NCBI GenBank assembly: GCA_964036315.1
Contig: OZ038487.1
Span: 50,121,719-50,185,718, forward strand
Origin: Acanthosepion esculentum
Taxonomy: Eukaryota; Mollusca; Cephalopoda; Sepiida; Sepiidae
Direction: 5' to 3'
DNA length: 64,000 nucleotides
The notes below the pieces were generated by a model. It had not been told where the DNA came from. It searched no databases and was given only the letters and a program-made list of their open reading frames with translations. This document shows positions 10,650-21,975 of this stretch, piece by piece. The position numbers and the translations under genes were made by a program. The number at the start of each line of letters is the position of its first letter. Within the stretch, counting starts at the first letter, position 1.

Positions 10650-11403
10650 CTAGCAGCATGGCCCGGCGTTGCCCGTGCTTGATTCAAAAATCGTACAACT
10701 CATACAGTAATCGCTATCACTTGTCTTAAAATATTTTTGCCCTTCCTTGCCTTTAAAGGGGTGCCCTTTGCAGTGCTGATGTTGCTACATGCCTTTCTTC
10801 TTGCCTATCTCACACTGTGAATTTTTTCTAAGCTCTAAGCTAAACATTAAATCTGTTATGAAAAAAGAACTAAACAAAATGAACACAAAATGATCAGCTT
10901 TAAAAAAGGACTCGTAACTGAATGTTAACAACAAATACTTTTTCACACCCAACCCAGTTCTGCGGAATCAGAATCAACGTTGAGTTTAAGCAAGCGAATG
11001 AGCCAATTGGAGTAAAGTGCCATGCAGATTTAAATTTTTCCCACTTGTGACGAATGCAACTATCGATTTTTTTGGCATGCTAGCATGCTAGTTAACATTT
11101 ATGTCAGTCAGCTGTTGGCTCTCATGCTGGCCAATAGAATCTTCCTGCCTATTCGTGGCAGCCAGCTGTAGGCTCTCACTCTGGCCAGTAGAAAATGTCC
11201 GCAAACTACATGAAAACTACCGTATAAGCATGAAAAAATCGATTATTTCTACTATCGATGGGAGTTGTGACATGCATAGTGGGTCTTGGCCTTCCTACTA
11301 ACTTGGAGCATGTGCATATCAATTTTGGTGCAAATCCATCAAAAATTGTGGCCGTGCATTCATTACACACACACACACACATCCTGCCTTTTATAGATAG
11401 AGA
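10650..11403 (-). mobile_element. Non-autonomous Helitron, single-terminator copy
   Basis: Minus-strand copy of the Helitron at 2831-3594: starts TCTCTATCTATAAAAGGC at 11403 (host A at 11404) and ends in the GGGCAACGCCGGGCC block and CTAG at 10653-10650 (host T at 10649). Length is 754 bp against 764 bp for the other core. Near the 5' end it has a (TG)n run, on the plus strand (CA)n at 11364-11380, that copy 1 lacks. No transposase frame. Frames at 3000-3130 and 11101-11301 are equivalent and meaningless. Confidence 0.85.
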
Positions 11404-11429
11404 TCTGTATATGCCAGTATCTATTCATC

Positions 11430-11432
11430 TTC

Positions 11433-11493
<61 letters not shown>

Positions 11494-11609
11494 TATACAT
11501 AACTATATTTAGGTGCTTCAGTTTATTTATATTGCTCTCACTCTTTTTCTTTTTCCCTCTCTCTATATATGTATGCATATTTATCTACTTCAGTTGATTC
11601 ATAGCTATC

Positions 11610-11656
<47 letters not shown>

Positions 11657-11710
11657 CTGTATTTAACTACCACAGTTTATTCATCTCTCTCTCTGTCTAT
11701 CTATATATAG

Positions 11711-11741
<31 letters not shown>

Positions 11742-11783
11742 TGAATATATATATAATTGTATTCATCTACCACAGTTTATTCA

Positions 11784-11856
<73 letters not shown>

Positions 11857-11880
11857 GTAGATATAGTAGACCAATGAAAG
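11430..11880. repeat. Microsatellite cluster: (TA)n, (TAGA)n, (TC)n in repeated blocks
   Basis: Three (TA)n tracts (about 11439-11490, 11616-11655, 11797-11850) are separated by near-copies of a block containing CTACCACAGTTTATTCATCT with TC and TATC/TAGA runs. This forms a loose higher-order repeat of roughly 120-180 bp. Confidence 0.9.
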
Positions 11881-12577
11881 ATATTTTCTGATGCCATGAA
11901 ATGGAAATATTATATTGAATCAATTGCAATGTCAGCTGCTAGGAAATTTGGTTTATTGTGTTGTGTTAGACAATTTTTATTGCCAGAATCTATCTTACAC
12001 ATTTATAAGTCTACCATTCATTCAAGCATTGAAAATTGCTGCCACATTTGGTCTGGTTATCCTGCTATATATCTTTAGAGATTCTTGATAAAATCCAAAG
12101 AAGAACCTATAATGTTATTGGTCATCACCAGGTATCTTGGCTTCAGTCACTTTCCTACCAACATATTATAGCTTCACCATGATTTTTCTATAAAGACTTT
12201 CATGGTAAGTGTTCTGATGAACTTTCCTTTATAGTACCAAGACGCTATGAAGTTAACTGCAGTACTAGATTGGTGGTGAGGTCTCAATATTCTACAATTG
12301 AAATGGCTAGATGTAACTATACATTCTATGCTAACAATTTCTTTTCTCTCTCATTTCCCACTTGTGGATGTCTCTTCTGGCTTCTTCCTTCCCAGTCAAC
12401 TTTGATATTCAAAAATTTAAATGCAATATCAATCATTATCTCCTGTCTTCTTAATTCTTATTGTTTTATTGTTCTTTCTCTTTAATAATGTTTTTTCCTC
12501 ATATTCTCTCACACTCAGAAACCCCTTGCATCTTAGTGGCTTTACTGCTTTGCTTGTGGTGAAATGAATAAAAAAAA
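11880..12577 (+). mobile_element. Jockey/CR1-like LINE C-terminal relic with A-rich tail
   Basis: A decayed copy from the RT thumb region to the 3' end. It begins with EMEILY-like sequence, then AMSAARKFGLLCCVRQF, ILHIYKSTIHSSIENCCHIW and SGYPAIYL (open frame 11896-12078). After frameshifts it continues with the KDFHGKCSDELSF region (about 12200) and the ARCNYTFYANNFF block (about 12310). The 3' UTR has CTTGCATCTTAGTGGCTTTA and ends with a run of A at 12573-12580. Same family as 1745 and 53270. Confidence 0.8.
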
Positions 12578-12594
12578 AGATAAAATCATCTAAA

Positions 12595-13065
12595 ATAATA
12601 AGATCAATATGTCTAATAATATTTATTGTATATTAGTTGGCCTTTATGACCAAATGGAAGCATGATGAGAAAAGATTTTAAAAATCAGAATGCTTGTGTC
12701 CTTTCTTAACAAGAAATAAAAAAAAAGAATTGAAAATTTTGGAAGGAATTTCATTTCCATATATATTATACTACAGATGAAATCTAGTAGTTTTGAACTG
12801 GTTGTTTGACATTATTAGGGTTGTAGAGAGTTTGTAGAAATTATATTCATTGAACATGCCTAAATTCCTATTTAAATATAGAATGCGTCAATTTATTTTT
12901 TAAATTCCCCCTAAAAAGTCGAAACTTCATCTTTTATTTCTTGATAAGAAAGAAGGGTGTATCTGAAAATTCTGATTTTTAACATTTTTCTCATCATGTT
13001 TTTTTTGGTCAAAAGGCCTACTAATATACAATAAATATTATTAGTCTTATTATCAATATTATTAT
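12595..13065. repeat. Long inverted repeat, about 125-bp arms
   Basis: Left arm 12595-12722 and right arm 12935-13065 are inverted copies with scattered mismatches. Landmarks are AATATTTATTGTATATTAG (12621) opposite CTAATATACAATAAATATT (13020), and CATGATGAGAAAA opposite TTTTTCTCATCATG. The spacer is about 210 bp. Either a TIR transposon without coding capacity or a foldback element. Confidence 0.8.
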
Positions 13066-13129
13066 TTTGGTTGTTTTTTTATCTCTCCAATTTCTTTTAC
13101 TGGGCTACTAAATCTACATATTATAATAA

Positions 13130-13440
13130 GTATATGTGGACAATTTGTCTCTCTCAGTTTATTCATATCTATCTTTCTTAGTTCATGCTATTCATATCTA
13201 TGAATCTATCTTAATCTGTTTCTATATATCTATATCTGTTTATATCTGTATCTATTTTTTATTTACTTATAACTTTATCTATCTATCTATTTATATCTTT
13301 ATCTATATCTTTTTATCTATCTATCCATCTATCTTTTTATCTCTCTATCTACATGTATATCTTTATCTATCTATATTGTTATATATCTATATCTTTATCT
13401 ATCTATCTATCTGTCTGTCTGTCTGTCTGTCTGTCTGTAT
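13130..13440. repeat. (TATC)n/(TCTG)n degenerate microsatellite
   Basis: About 300 bp of TATC, TTTATC and ATCTATCT words ending in a clean (GTCT)n run at 13410-13437. The microsatellite resumes at 13865-13990. The long open frame starting at 13136 exists because this repeat has no stop in that phase. Confidence 0.9.
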
Positions 13441-13864
13441 TATCAATGAGGCTCCTTGTCTGGAATGTCTATTGGGATACTCTAGACCTCAAGTGGAATG
13501 TATATATGATCAATTGCTAAAGATGCCACAAAAAACTGTCACTTCCTTGTACCACTCCAGAAAGTACCCGACTCCTTCTGCCATGCTTTATCATTACAAA
13601 AGCCAGATCAAACCAAAAATGGAGTATTACTGCCACTTTGGAACACTGTTGCATTCTGGAACAGACTCCCAAGACAAGGCTTCCCCAATCATTACAATGT
13701 TAACCTATTCAAATCAAAAGTCAACCCTTAACTATCTCATATACCCTCATAATATGAACCTCTTGCACCCTTCCTGTATACCATTACAACAATCTCATTT
13801 AGTAACTGTTTACCATGAGTGGCTCTTGGGCCTTGTATTGGGTGAACAATTGTAAAAAGATTGT
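13441..13864 (+). mobile_element. LINE C-terminus lying between two TATC tracts
   Basis: In frame with the preceding microsatellite is IKPKMEYYCHFGTLL (about 13606-13650), resembling the RPKMEYCSHIWG-type segment of LINE RTs. In a shifted frame it continues as FWNRLPRQGFPNHYN and LFKSKVN (about 13655-13725), the usual C-terminal LWNSLP..CFP...LQLFK block. It ends near VLGEQL and stop at 13853. It differs from the other Jockey-like copies in the window, so it is a second family. The TATC tract after it may be its own 3' microsatellite tail, as in CR1/L2 groups. Confidence 0.6.
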
Positions 13865-14199
13865 TAATATCTATCTATCTGTCTAGTTGGACTGTTCCTT
13901 ATCTGTCTATTTATTGATATTGTCAGACTGTTCATTATCTATCTTTGTTTGTTTGTTCATTAGTTATCTATCTATATTCTCTATCCTCCTCATTACAAAT
14001 GGATAAGAAAAAATTCATAAATTGCATAGCTTATCATTATATGAAAGCTATAAAATGAAAAAAAAAATGTACAGTTTATGAATAACATTCTTCTATAATA
14101 ACATCTCATATAATCAAACAAGCAAACCTGGCATTGGTTTTAAAAGGTTCCAAAAGCACATCACTACGAGATGTTAGCATAGTGGTTAATTACTTGTCA

Positions 14200-14870
14200 T
14201 TGTCTTCTTATGGTTGTGAGGTCAGTCCCTGGATTCAGAAGTGAAATAATATACGCTCTTTCAATAGGGACAAGCAAGAAAAGGTATTCTTTTTCTATGT
14301 GCCATGTCGCTTCAGGAAAAAGACTATTATGGTTTTCTACAATTTCCTGTTTTTTGTAGCTCTTAATGAATTTTATCTTTTTGCTTGCTCTTTGAAACCC
14401 TGAGTTCATTGTTGCTTTTTCCATTCTCTGTTAAAGACTTTCCAGATATTTAAATTTTTGTCCTTGTTTGATTTTGGTGCCTCTAATTTGTAATTTGCAT
14501 GTTGGGATTTCCCTTTTGCTGACAACCATTTTTTACAATCTTTTTACAATTAATCATTAGTCCTTTCTTAATTTATTTCACTACATTTTGTAGGAGTTCT
14601 TGTAGATTCCTTTCTATGTCTGCTATCAACACTATATCATTTGCATATCTTATGTTGTCAAGATTGTGGCTGCCAATAATGAATCCTGGTAGGACTTCTA
14701 ATTTGCAAAGAATTGCCTCACTGTATAGGTTGAATGAATCCGGTAAGAAGACACATCCTTGTCTTAGACAACTTTCTATTTTTGTATATTTATTGAATTC
14801 ATTTTCTACCCATACACTCTTTAATGAAACCTCACTATCAGTCATAATTAATGGATGCATGAAGATGTCC
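14200..14870 (-). mobile_element. RTE-like LINE relic, reverse transcriptase palm
   Basis: Minus-strand frame 14860-14573 gives NEFNKYTKIESCLRQGC, then FNLYSEAILCKLEVLPGFIIG, then IRYANDIVLIADIERNLQEL. This is RT motif B to C of an RTE/BovB-like element with the catalytic YADD changed to YAND, which would inactivate it. The part downstream of RT is internally deleted: the C-terminal end (KTKFIKSYKKQEIVENHNS-like, 14424-14290) is joined to the RT end with several hundred bases of thumb region missing. Confidence 0.85.
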
Positions 14871-14879
14871 AGAGAGTAA

Positions 14880-15625
14880 ATGCTGAAATGTCATGTAGTT
14901 AAGAATATCTATAATAATAATAAACTGAATATATCAAAGAATATTGATCATTTCAAAGATCAAAAAAGTGAAACACCCTTCTCCATTCTTCCTTTGTACT
15001 CTCCAATAGATCACTGGGCCTCAGCTGCACCACAGTAGATGTTGCTGATTTGTTTCCTGTAGGTCTTTGTTGGGTGGAGTTTTGAATCCAGTGTACACCT
15101 TTTTCTAAAATGGTTGCCAACCAGTAATAGAGAATCTTAGCTTTTTAACCAATAGGTCAAGACTTTCTCCTTCAATGTTTTAAAATAATCAAAAGCTAAA
15201 CTTGAATTAAGAATTGGTACAAATGTACTTATCTGAAGGGCAATGCCACTAATTTTGTGATTATTTTTATTTTTAACTTGTGGCTAAGAAGCTGGTCCAG
15301 TTTTAAGACATATTTATCTACCAACCCAACTCTACTCCATTAAAGTTATAATGACCATAAGATGGTTCCTGAGACAAACAAATGAGAGAAAAAGATTTCT
15401 TAAAACAATAGAAAAAGATCAAAAAGAAAAAGTTTTATAAAAGGAAAGGAGGGAAAAAATCACTTTCCCATCACTCAAAATAAGAAATTATTATCGACAT
15501 TTTGTGGTTAACGAGCTGCAAAACTGATTGGCTTAAGTGTAATTATCCAAAGTCGTAAGCAGTAGGCAAAGATGGATGAGTGGGAGATGAAATAAAACAG
15601 GGTAATAAAATGTGAATGGTAAAGT
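14880..15625. other. Unassigned stretch
   Basis: No gene seen. A (CA)n(TA)n microsatellite lies at 15628-15655. Confidence 0.4.
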
Positions 15626-15706
15626 TTACACACACACACACACACATATATATATGAGATAATGATATATGTTTTTATATATCAAAAACAGTATTGGGGA
15701 AATTAT

Positions 15707-16170
15707 ATGACAAAGTGGAAAAAGTTTACTTGTGATGCATCTCATTCTTGATGACTTTATCTGATTAAATTGTTATCTTGGTACAGCTACACATGCACAT
15801 GAACGAAAGGTGCTGAGAATTTTAGAATTTTGTTTTGTTTTTTTTGTTTTTAATATCTGGCCAAATTCATTTAGAGCCTTTTTCTTTTTCTTTCCATCAC
15901 TTTTTTAAGTAGGTATTCCACACTGTGATATTAGAAGATCTGCCAGGAATGGTAAAATGTAACAGTGTGGGATACCTACTAACAAAAGTGATGGAAAGAA
16001 AAAGAAAAAGGCTCTAAATGAATTTGGCCAGATGTCAAAAATAAAAAATTCTAAAATTCCCAGCACCCCTTGTTTGTGTGCATGTGTAGTTGCACCAATA
16101 TAACAAATTTAGTCCAATGAAGTCCTAAAGGATGAAATGCATCACAAGTAAACTTTTTCCACTTTGTCAT
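15707..16170. repeat. Long inverted repeat with arms over 200 bp
   Basis: Left arm 15707-15926 and right arm 15962-16170 are inverted copies with high identity and a spacer of only about 35 bp. Examples: ATGACAAAGTGGAAAAAGTT at the left end opposite AACTTTTTCCACTTTGTCAT at the right end; GCCAAATTCATTTAGAGCC opposite GGCTCTAAATGAATTTGGC. CA/TA microsatellites flank both ends (15628-15655 and 16172-16217), so they are probably part of the duplicated unit. A transcript would fold into a long dsRNA hairpin. Confidence 0.9.
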
Positions 16171-16182
16171 ACATACACACAC

Positions 16183-16216
<34 letters not shown>

Positions 16217-16414
16217 GTTTTGAACAATAAAAAATATTAAAAAATTAAATCTTAAGACACACTGGGTTGTATAACAATATTTTTTCGTTTTTACTATTTC
16301 AGTTAGATTCCTTGACTAGTTTCAACCAACATGGCTATCATCAGGAGAAAAATAATTTTCTGCTTACTAGTGGCAGTGAACTACAGAAATGAATGTCTTG
16401 ATGGAGAAAATGAA

Positions 16415-16424
16415 ATATATATAT

Positions 16425-16455
<31 letters not shown>

Positions 16456-16456
16456 C
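16415..16456. repeat. (TA)n microsatellite
   Basis: Two (TA)n runs separated by TAAATA. Confidence 0.95.
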
Positions 16457-16699
16457 TAAATTTTTCAAAATTTGCTGCACAGCATCATTTCTCTGACTGT
16501 GAACTGAACTTCCAACCTTCCATATTTCATCTGTTGGCCTTTTCATGTTTTTAAAATAAGAAATGGATCTATAGAACTCCTTTCTGAATTTGGTTTTTCA
16601 AAAAAAATCATGTCAATGGCCAGAAGTTCAGAAAATGTTCAATGCAATTCAAAAGTCTGATCATTCTTCTTCAGAAATTCATCTCTACGTATTTGACTT

Positions 16700-17130
16700 T
16701 TCTCGTTCACTTGTGTATAATTACCCTTGGGAAAGGCATGACTCCATCTCTTCTCCTAGCTATAGGTTAAATAGCAAGACAGGCTGAACTCTCTAACTGT
16801 TGTAACCTAGGGAAGGTTATTAAATAGAATAATCACACAAAGGTTGGTAATGAACGATAATATTTAGGACAAGAACAACACATATAAGATTCACCAGTGG
16901 CGCATAGAAGAAGTAGTCAACTGCTAGAAGTGAGTCAAGTGAATTCCACAATGAATCTCCAACTGCAGACCAACATACAGTATTTACTACTGTATTTATG
17001 TGAATGGGGACATACCCATTATTGTTTGTAGTTGTGCTACACCACTAACCTTGAGTGATAACCAGTCTAAGAGAAGGAAAACTGAATTCCAAACCACAGA
17101 GAAAGCAACAGGACTATCTTTCCCAAAAAG
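16700..17130 (+). mobile_element. tRNA-type SINE body interrupted by repeat R1
   Basis: The left half (about 16700-16796) has the TTACCCTTGGGAAAGGCATG block and ATAGCAAGACAGGCTGAACT. The right half (about 17034-17130) has GATAACCAGTCTAAGAGAAGG. These are adjacent in the intact copy at 32411-32640. The intervening 237 bp is repeat R1. Confidence 0.65.
16797..17033 (+). repeat. Interspersed repeat R1 (copy inside a SINE)
   Basis: Matches 25170-25400 along its whole length: CTAGGGAAGGTTA start, AGTAGTCAACTGCTAGAA middle, TATTTACTACTGTATTTATG near the end. No coding frame and no clear terminal repeats. Its position inside the SINE gives the insertion boundaries. Confidence 0.75.
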
Positions 17131-17144
17131 GCATGTTTATTTAA

Positions 17145-17480
17145 GTTTATTTTGTGCTACGGCATATCAACCTCAATGGATTATTTAATACCAACAAGAT
17201 TTTTAGAATAGATTTGTATGAATATATGTATTCTTTGTAAGAAATCAATTTGTTGGAGATCAGGTTTTATTGATGCATTTTTGTAAAGTCAGTTTTTGTA
17301 GAGTCTGGTCTGGTTTGGTTTGGTTTATTTTGTTTTACAGTAGATAAACCTAAATGGGTTATTTAATGCCAACAAGATTTTTAGGATGGATTCATATGAA
17401 TATGTATTCTTTGTAAGAAATCAGTTTGTAGTTCAGGTTTCATTGATGCATTTTTGTAAATTGGGTTCTTATCAAGAGTC
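17145..17480. repeat. Two-unit tandem duplication, 178-bp period
   Basis: TTATTTAATACCAACAAGAT at 17181 recurs as TTATTTAATGCCAACAAGAT at 17359; GTATTCTTTGTAAGAAATCA and TTGATGCATTTTTGTAAA also recur at the same spacing. Divergence is substantial, so the duplication is old. Confidence 0.85.
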
Positions 17481-17812
17481 GAATGTATTGCTGGTAATAT
17501 TTCTTTTTTCCAAAAATCTATTGCCGGCAATATTTTTTCTTTTTAAAAAATTACTGGTATTTTTACTATAAAGATCTATTTTTATACTCTAATACTGTTT
17601 TCACCCCATTTGGGGGTTAACTATTTTAACCCATAACAGGTGCTACCACCCAGAGTCAGGGTGGACCTGGAAACAACAGCAATTAAGAGGTGGTTCTCTG
17701 CTCCTCAAAACCTCCAGATCAGAGGCCTTGCTGCCGGATGTAGTTTATTGTCATGCCCAGGATGCCAAAAATCTATGGCAATACATAAATAAATAAAAAA
17801 AAAGGAATCTGT
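17480..17812. mobile_element. VNTR composite retroposon, short-array copy
   Basis: Two to three degenerate units of the TTCCAAAAA-GTAGAGCTGGTAATAAT type lie at 17490-17565. They are followed by a unique domain (AACAGGTGCTACCACCCAGA, GCAATTAAGAGGTGGTT, CAGAGGCCTTGCTG) and one unit resembling the second array (CCGGATGTAGTTTATTGTCA). An A-rich tail sits at 17785-17810. The same order of parts occurs at 61037-62110 with about 19 and 4 array units. Confidence 0.7.
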
Positions 17813-18244
17813 GGAGAGCCTTGATTACCTCTTCCTTGAAGGAACATTTAAAAGAAAATGTGGAAATAGAATTTTCTCTTACTTTCAACGCGAAAAAAAT
17901 CTCATAATTTATTTGCTGAGATCTATTTTTAGCTTGCAGATAAATTGAGAATAATTTTATAATTCGACTGGCCTCATAAAAAACACATACTTAATGCTAA
18001 TCTTTTTTTGATAACACAGTTAAACCAAGAGAGATATATAATGATTGATTAGGCAGTCACATGTAAATACAAATCTATTCATAAATATTGTAATTTTGAT
18101 TGTTTTATCACCTTTGCTAAAGACAACCTTTAAAACTATGGCACATCAGAATAAGTAGGGTGCAGAATTTACTTGAGAAACAATTTCAGCAGAATTAACA
18201 GGCCAATATTGAATTATCGACCCATTAATTGTCACTGACCTATT
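17813..18244. other. Unassigned stretch
   Basis: No gene or matched repeat seen. Confidence 0.35.
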
Positions 18245-19135
18245 TTTGGAATGGTAATGGTAATATTACACATTTCCTTGTAAGGAAACATTTAGCATTC
18301 ATTAACTGAATGGTCAGTATTACTACTGGATGAAATTTATAAAATCTTTCCATTAAAACAAATTTTCTTAAGTCCATTGGCTGTTATCGCTTTTCCAGTA
18401 TTAATGGGGGTTTCCTTCCTAACCTTTTGTTTGAAGTCGTGTGGAATGTCAACATCTTATGTCATTATTTTCTCTTCAAGTTACATGTGTTGTCCATTTT
18501 AGTTGTTGCTGTTCCTGAAATCCTTAACTGATATGGTTTCTATAATTTGTTATAGTGCTTTGTGCCAGTCCACAAAGTTTGAAGAAGTGTGGTCTTAACC
18601 AAGACACATAGGCTTAACTCTCACAAAGCCATTTTTAACCATTGATTTTAGAAACTAGAGCTAAAAATGTAGACATTTCTGAATGGGTGTGGCACCGTGC
18701 ATGATATCTGTATGAAAGTCTCACTGTGACGAGTCTATTTAATAATATGACTTTTCAGGCCATTGTTTTTAGCAATTTGTGGTGTTGGAGAAAACTTCCC
18801 CGAATGCAGCCTGTTCTATGTTTAATTTCTTTATCTCCTATGCCAAATTTGTTATAATTACCCACATACTGAGGTATTTGAAGGGTTTAGTATTTATTAA
18901 ATTCACATCCTGAATTTTGTGATGGAATCACAGGGTAGTTGCCATCACTAACTTCATCCAAATTCCAGATCTTAATTTCTGTTTTGGAAAGGCTTATTTT
19001 GAGTCCTATTTCTTGGAACACTTGGTAAACGATGTTGATTTTGTGCTCAAGATCATCCTTATCCCAACTATGAATACTTGTGTCATCAGTATAGTCCCAT
19101 TCATCATCCGTACATTGGCCCCAGGAGGGAAAGCA
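18245..19135 (-). mobile_element. L3 LINE relic: decayed RT end plus 3' region
   Basis: The 18245-18700 part matches 40335-40870 and 822-1180. Further upstream on the minus strand (19130-18850) the reading MMNGTILMTQVFIVG then IWMKLVMATTL-FHHKIQDVN and KPFKYLSMWV recalls the RT region after motif C, ending at FKYLG. Several stops and shifts are present. I take it as the RT-to-3'UTR part of the L3 family. Confidence 0.55.
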
Positions 19136-19354
19136 GGAAGGCAGACATTAATGTGTTAGAATTAATACTGAATTTTTATAAACCTATAAAACCAGATTTT
19201 TTTTTAGAAACCTATAATTAATACTAGATTTTATTTTAATTTTCACCCAATTTTACAGTAAGAATTAATGGGTTAAAATGCAAAATAAAATTATTGTTTA
19301 TCAGACATAAAACAAAAATGAGGAGAAAAAAAGAAACATTATTTTCCATTATTT
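19136..19354. other. Unassigned AT-rich stretch
   Basis: Contains two short copies of an AACCTATAA-rich sequence near 19180 and 19208; nothing else. Confidence 0.35.
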
Positions 19355-20610
19355 TTTTTATTAATTTCGCCCTAATAATAAAGCCACTAAGACACAAGGG
19401 GTTACTGAGTGTGAAAGAATAAAAAAAAATAAAAGCATTATTATTATGGAGTGAAAACAATAAGAGAAGAGTTATCTGGAAGAGATAATTAACACTGCAT
19501 TTAAATTTTTAAAAATCAAAATTGGCTGGAAAACAAGAACACAGAAGCGAGTTACACAGGCAAGAAGTGTGAGAAAAGAAACTGTTAGCAAAGAATTTAT
19601 GGTTACAGCTAACCAGTTCAGCTGTAAAATGATAAGACTTTGTTGTCCATATATTCTTCTTCTTTATGTACCATGTCCCCTTAGAATGTAGGAGATCATG
19701 GCTCTCCACAACTTCCTGTCCTTAGTAGCTCTTAATAAATTTTATCTTTTTGCTATTTCTCATAAACACTGCTCCATCATCCATTTACTCAATCTCACTA
19801 AGTAGGTTATGCATTGTTTTTCTCTGTCCCTCTTGCCTTCAATCCGTCCTGTGAGTATCAGATTTTCCAAGCCTCTTTTTCTTATTATGTGCCCTATAAA
19901 TATCAACTGTCTCTTCTTGATGTTAAGTATAAGTTTCCTTTTTGTTTCCATTTTCTCTAAAACTTCATTGTTGCTCACAGACTCAATTCATGGTATTCTC
20001 AGTATCTTTCTGCAAAACCAACATTACTTTTGTTTCAAGTCTCTTCCTCATCTTTGAGGAAACCGTTCAGTATTCACTGCCCTATAGGAGGACAGATATC
20101 ACATAACAGTTCAGTACTCTTTTCTTTGTTTCTAATGAAGTTTTTCTGTTTCTTAATACTCTGCTTAGCTTCTGGGATGCAACTTTGGATTTCAGTGTTG
20201 CACATTCCCCCCTCTGTTAAAACACTTCCCAGTTATTTAAATTTTTGTACTTGTCTGATTTTGGTATCTTCTATTTGTAAATTGCATTTTGGGCTGTTCT
20301 CTTTACTAACAACTATGCATTCTGTCTTCCTGTAGTTGATGTTTAATCCGTTCTTCTCATTTTCTTTCACTACCATCTGTAGCAGTTTTCGTAGTTTTCT
20401 TTCCTTGTCTACTATCAGCACTGTGTGATCTGCATATCTAATCTTGTTGTGGCTGCCAATAGTGAATCCTGGTAGACCTCCAATTCTCTGAGAATCACCC
20501 CGTTGGATAAGTCTGGTCAGAATAGACATCCTTGTCTTACATCCCTCTGTATTTCTTTATATTTACTGAACTCATTTTCTATTTTCATACAGGTGGTTTG
20601 CTGTCAGTAT
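19355..20610 (-). mobile_element. Chimeric LINE: RTE-like RT to C-terminus joined to Jockey-like 3' end
   Basis: Minus strand, in order: KIRYADHTVLIVDKERKLRK and NYRKTECIVVSKENSP (frame 20529-20233; catalytic YADD is YADH); a CYVI-like thumb block; SNNEVLEKMETKRKLILNI, KKRQLIFIGHIIRKRGLENL and GRIEGKRDREKQCITYLVRL (19978-19760); then the RTE end near 19690. Directly after it come SYHFTAELVSCNHKFFANSF and a LCNSL block (19640-19509), which belong to the Jockey-like family, whose 3' UTR and A-rich tail follow to 19355. Stops and shifts make it inactive. Same join as at 7960. Confidence 0.85.
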
Positions 20611-20634
20611 GGATAATACTGCACTTAAATTCAT

Positions 20635-21015
20635 AAAGTCTCGGTACCAAAGAGGAAATTCATCAGAACAATCATCATGAAAGTATTTATAGAAATTGCT
20701 CAGGGAAGCTATGTTTTGGTGGCAGGAAAGTGACTGAAGCTGAGATGCCAAGTAATGACCAATAGCTTTGCAGATTTTTATTTCTATTTTATCAAGGACC
20801 TCTAAATATGTAGCAGAAGCCCCAGACCAGATGTAAAATGATGAGACCTTGTCACCAATCTAGTGTTGCACTTAAATTCATAAAGTCTAGATACCATAGA
20901 GAAAAATCTATCAGAACAGTTACCAAGAAATTATTTATAGAAAAGACACAGGAAAGATAAATTATGGCAGTGGGAAAGTGACTGAAGGCAGGATGCCAGG
21001 TCAGGACCAATTTCA
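20635..21015 (-). mobile_element. Two tandem Jockey-like LINE fragments
   Basis: 20635-20830 and 20845-21015 each contain the block encoding the FHDDCSDE/LYEFKCST region (AAATTCATAAAGTCT on the plus strand at 20631 and 20875) and a SLQSLS region (GTGACTGAAG). They are overlapping parts of the same region repeated in tandem, both minus. They lie immediately upstream of the chimeric LINE at 19355-20610. Confidence 0.65.
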
Positions 21016-21590
21016 ATTTTATTTTCCAATAAAATATATTTATTTTTATTTTATGTCAGTGGTCAAATTATGGGAAACATTTTCTCTTTTGAATGATTAA
21101 CTCAAAAACAGAACAACATTTAACCTTTTAACGAAGATCTAAAATGAAAAAAACAAACATTCAGATTGTATTGGTTTATACAGACTAATTTCTTCATAAT
21201 CTATCTTATTTTGGATGCTGTATATGGCTTAGATTATTCTTGGGTGCTGGGTGTCTCTGTTGTATTTTTGACAACAGTGTCTACAGCAAATGAAATAATG
21301 CCATGGAAACAAAAATGACAATAATTAAAATTAATCTGAAAAAACAAAACAATATGTATATAATTTTATTTTAGAAAAAAAACAATTTTTTTTCCTTTAA
21401 TCTTATTAAAACTATTTAATTATCAGTCAGAAGACACAAAAATTTGTGAAGTGGGAAAAATATGTTTTTCTATTCTATCACATCATCTACAGTTCAGAAT
21501 ATAGTATCATTGTAAATTCTTTGATCTTTTCACTAGCAGCATAGTATGTGCTTTGTCAAAGATACATATGGTTTTGAATTTAGAGCTTTT
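21016..21590. other. Unassigned stretch
   Basis: AT-rich; no gene or matched repeat seen. Confidence 0.35.
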
Positions 21591-21735
21591 CCTTCTCCTA
21601 GACTGGCTGCCAACCATAGCTTTAGAGCCTAGCCTGCTTTGCTACTTAATCTATAGCTAGGAGGAATTTCAACTTGACTTGTCGATCTCTCATTCTGAGC
21701 TGCTAACCGATACATCTGCATATAAAAATATATAA
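21591..21735 (-). mobile_element. tRNA-type SINE, internally deleted
   Basis: Contains TTCTCCTAGACTGGCTGCCA, GAGCCTAGCCTGCTTTGCTA, then jumps to TCTCATTCTGAGCTGCTAAC, the tRNA-like end. The central block present at 29845-30185 is missing. Confidence 0.6.
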
Positions 21736-21975
21736 AAGATCAAATTTAATTATTTTAACATGTTAGTAAACTTTCCCCAGCAGAGCATCAGGCTGCAAGT
21801 GCTAGAATTCAGGAAAAGGTATACAGAGTGGTTTAAACTAAATAGCTGAAGAGGCTGACAGGCATTTACCACCATAGATATCAGAAATAGATGAAACGGA
21901 TGGAGTACAAGCCCAAACTGGTTTACAACATAATATCATGTATATAATGTGCATAGTGTATAATGATATACACCA

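Noticed and set aside
13136..13855. 239-codon open frame as a gene
   Set aside because: The first 100 codons are a TATC microsatellite; the remainder is a shifted LINE relic. The openness is accidental.
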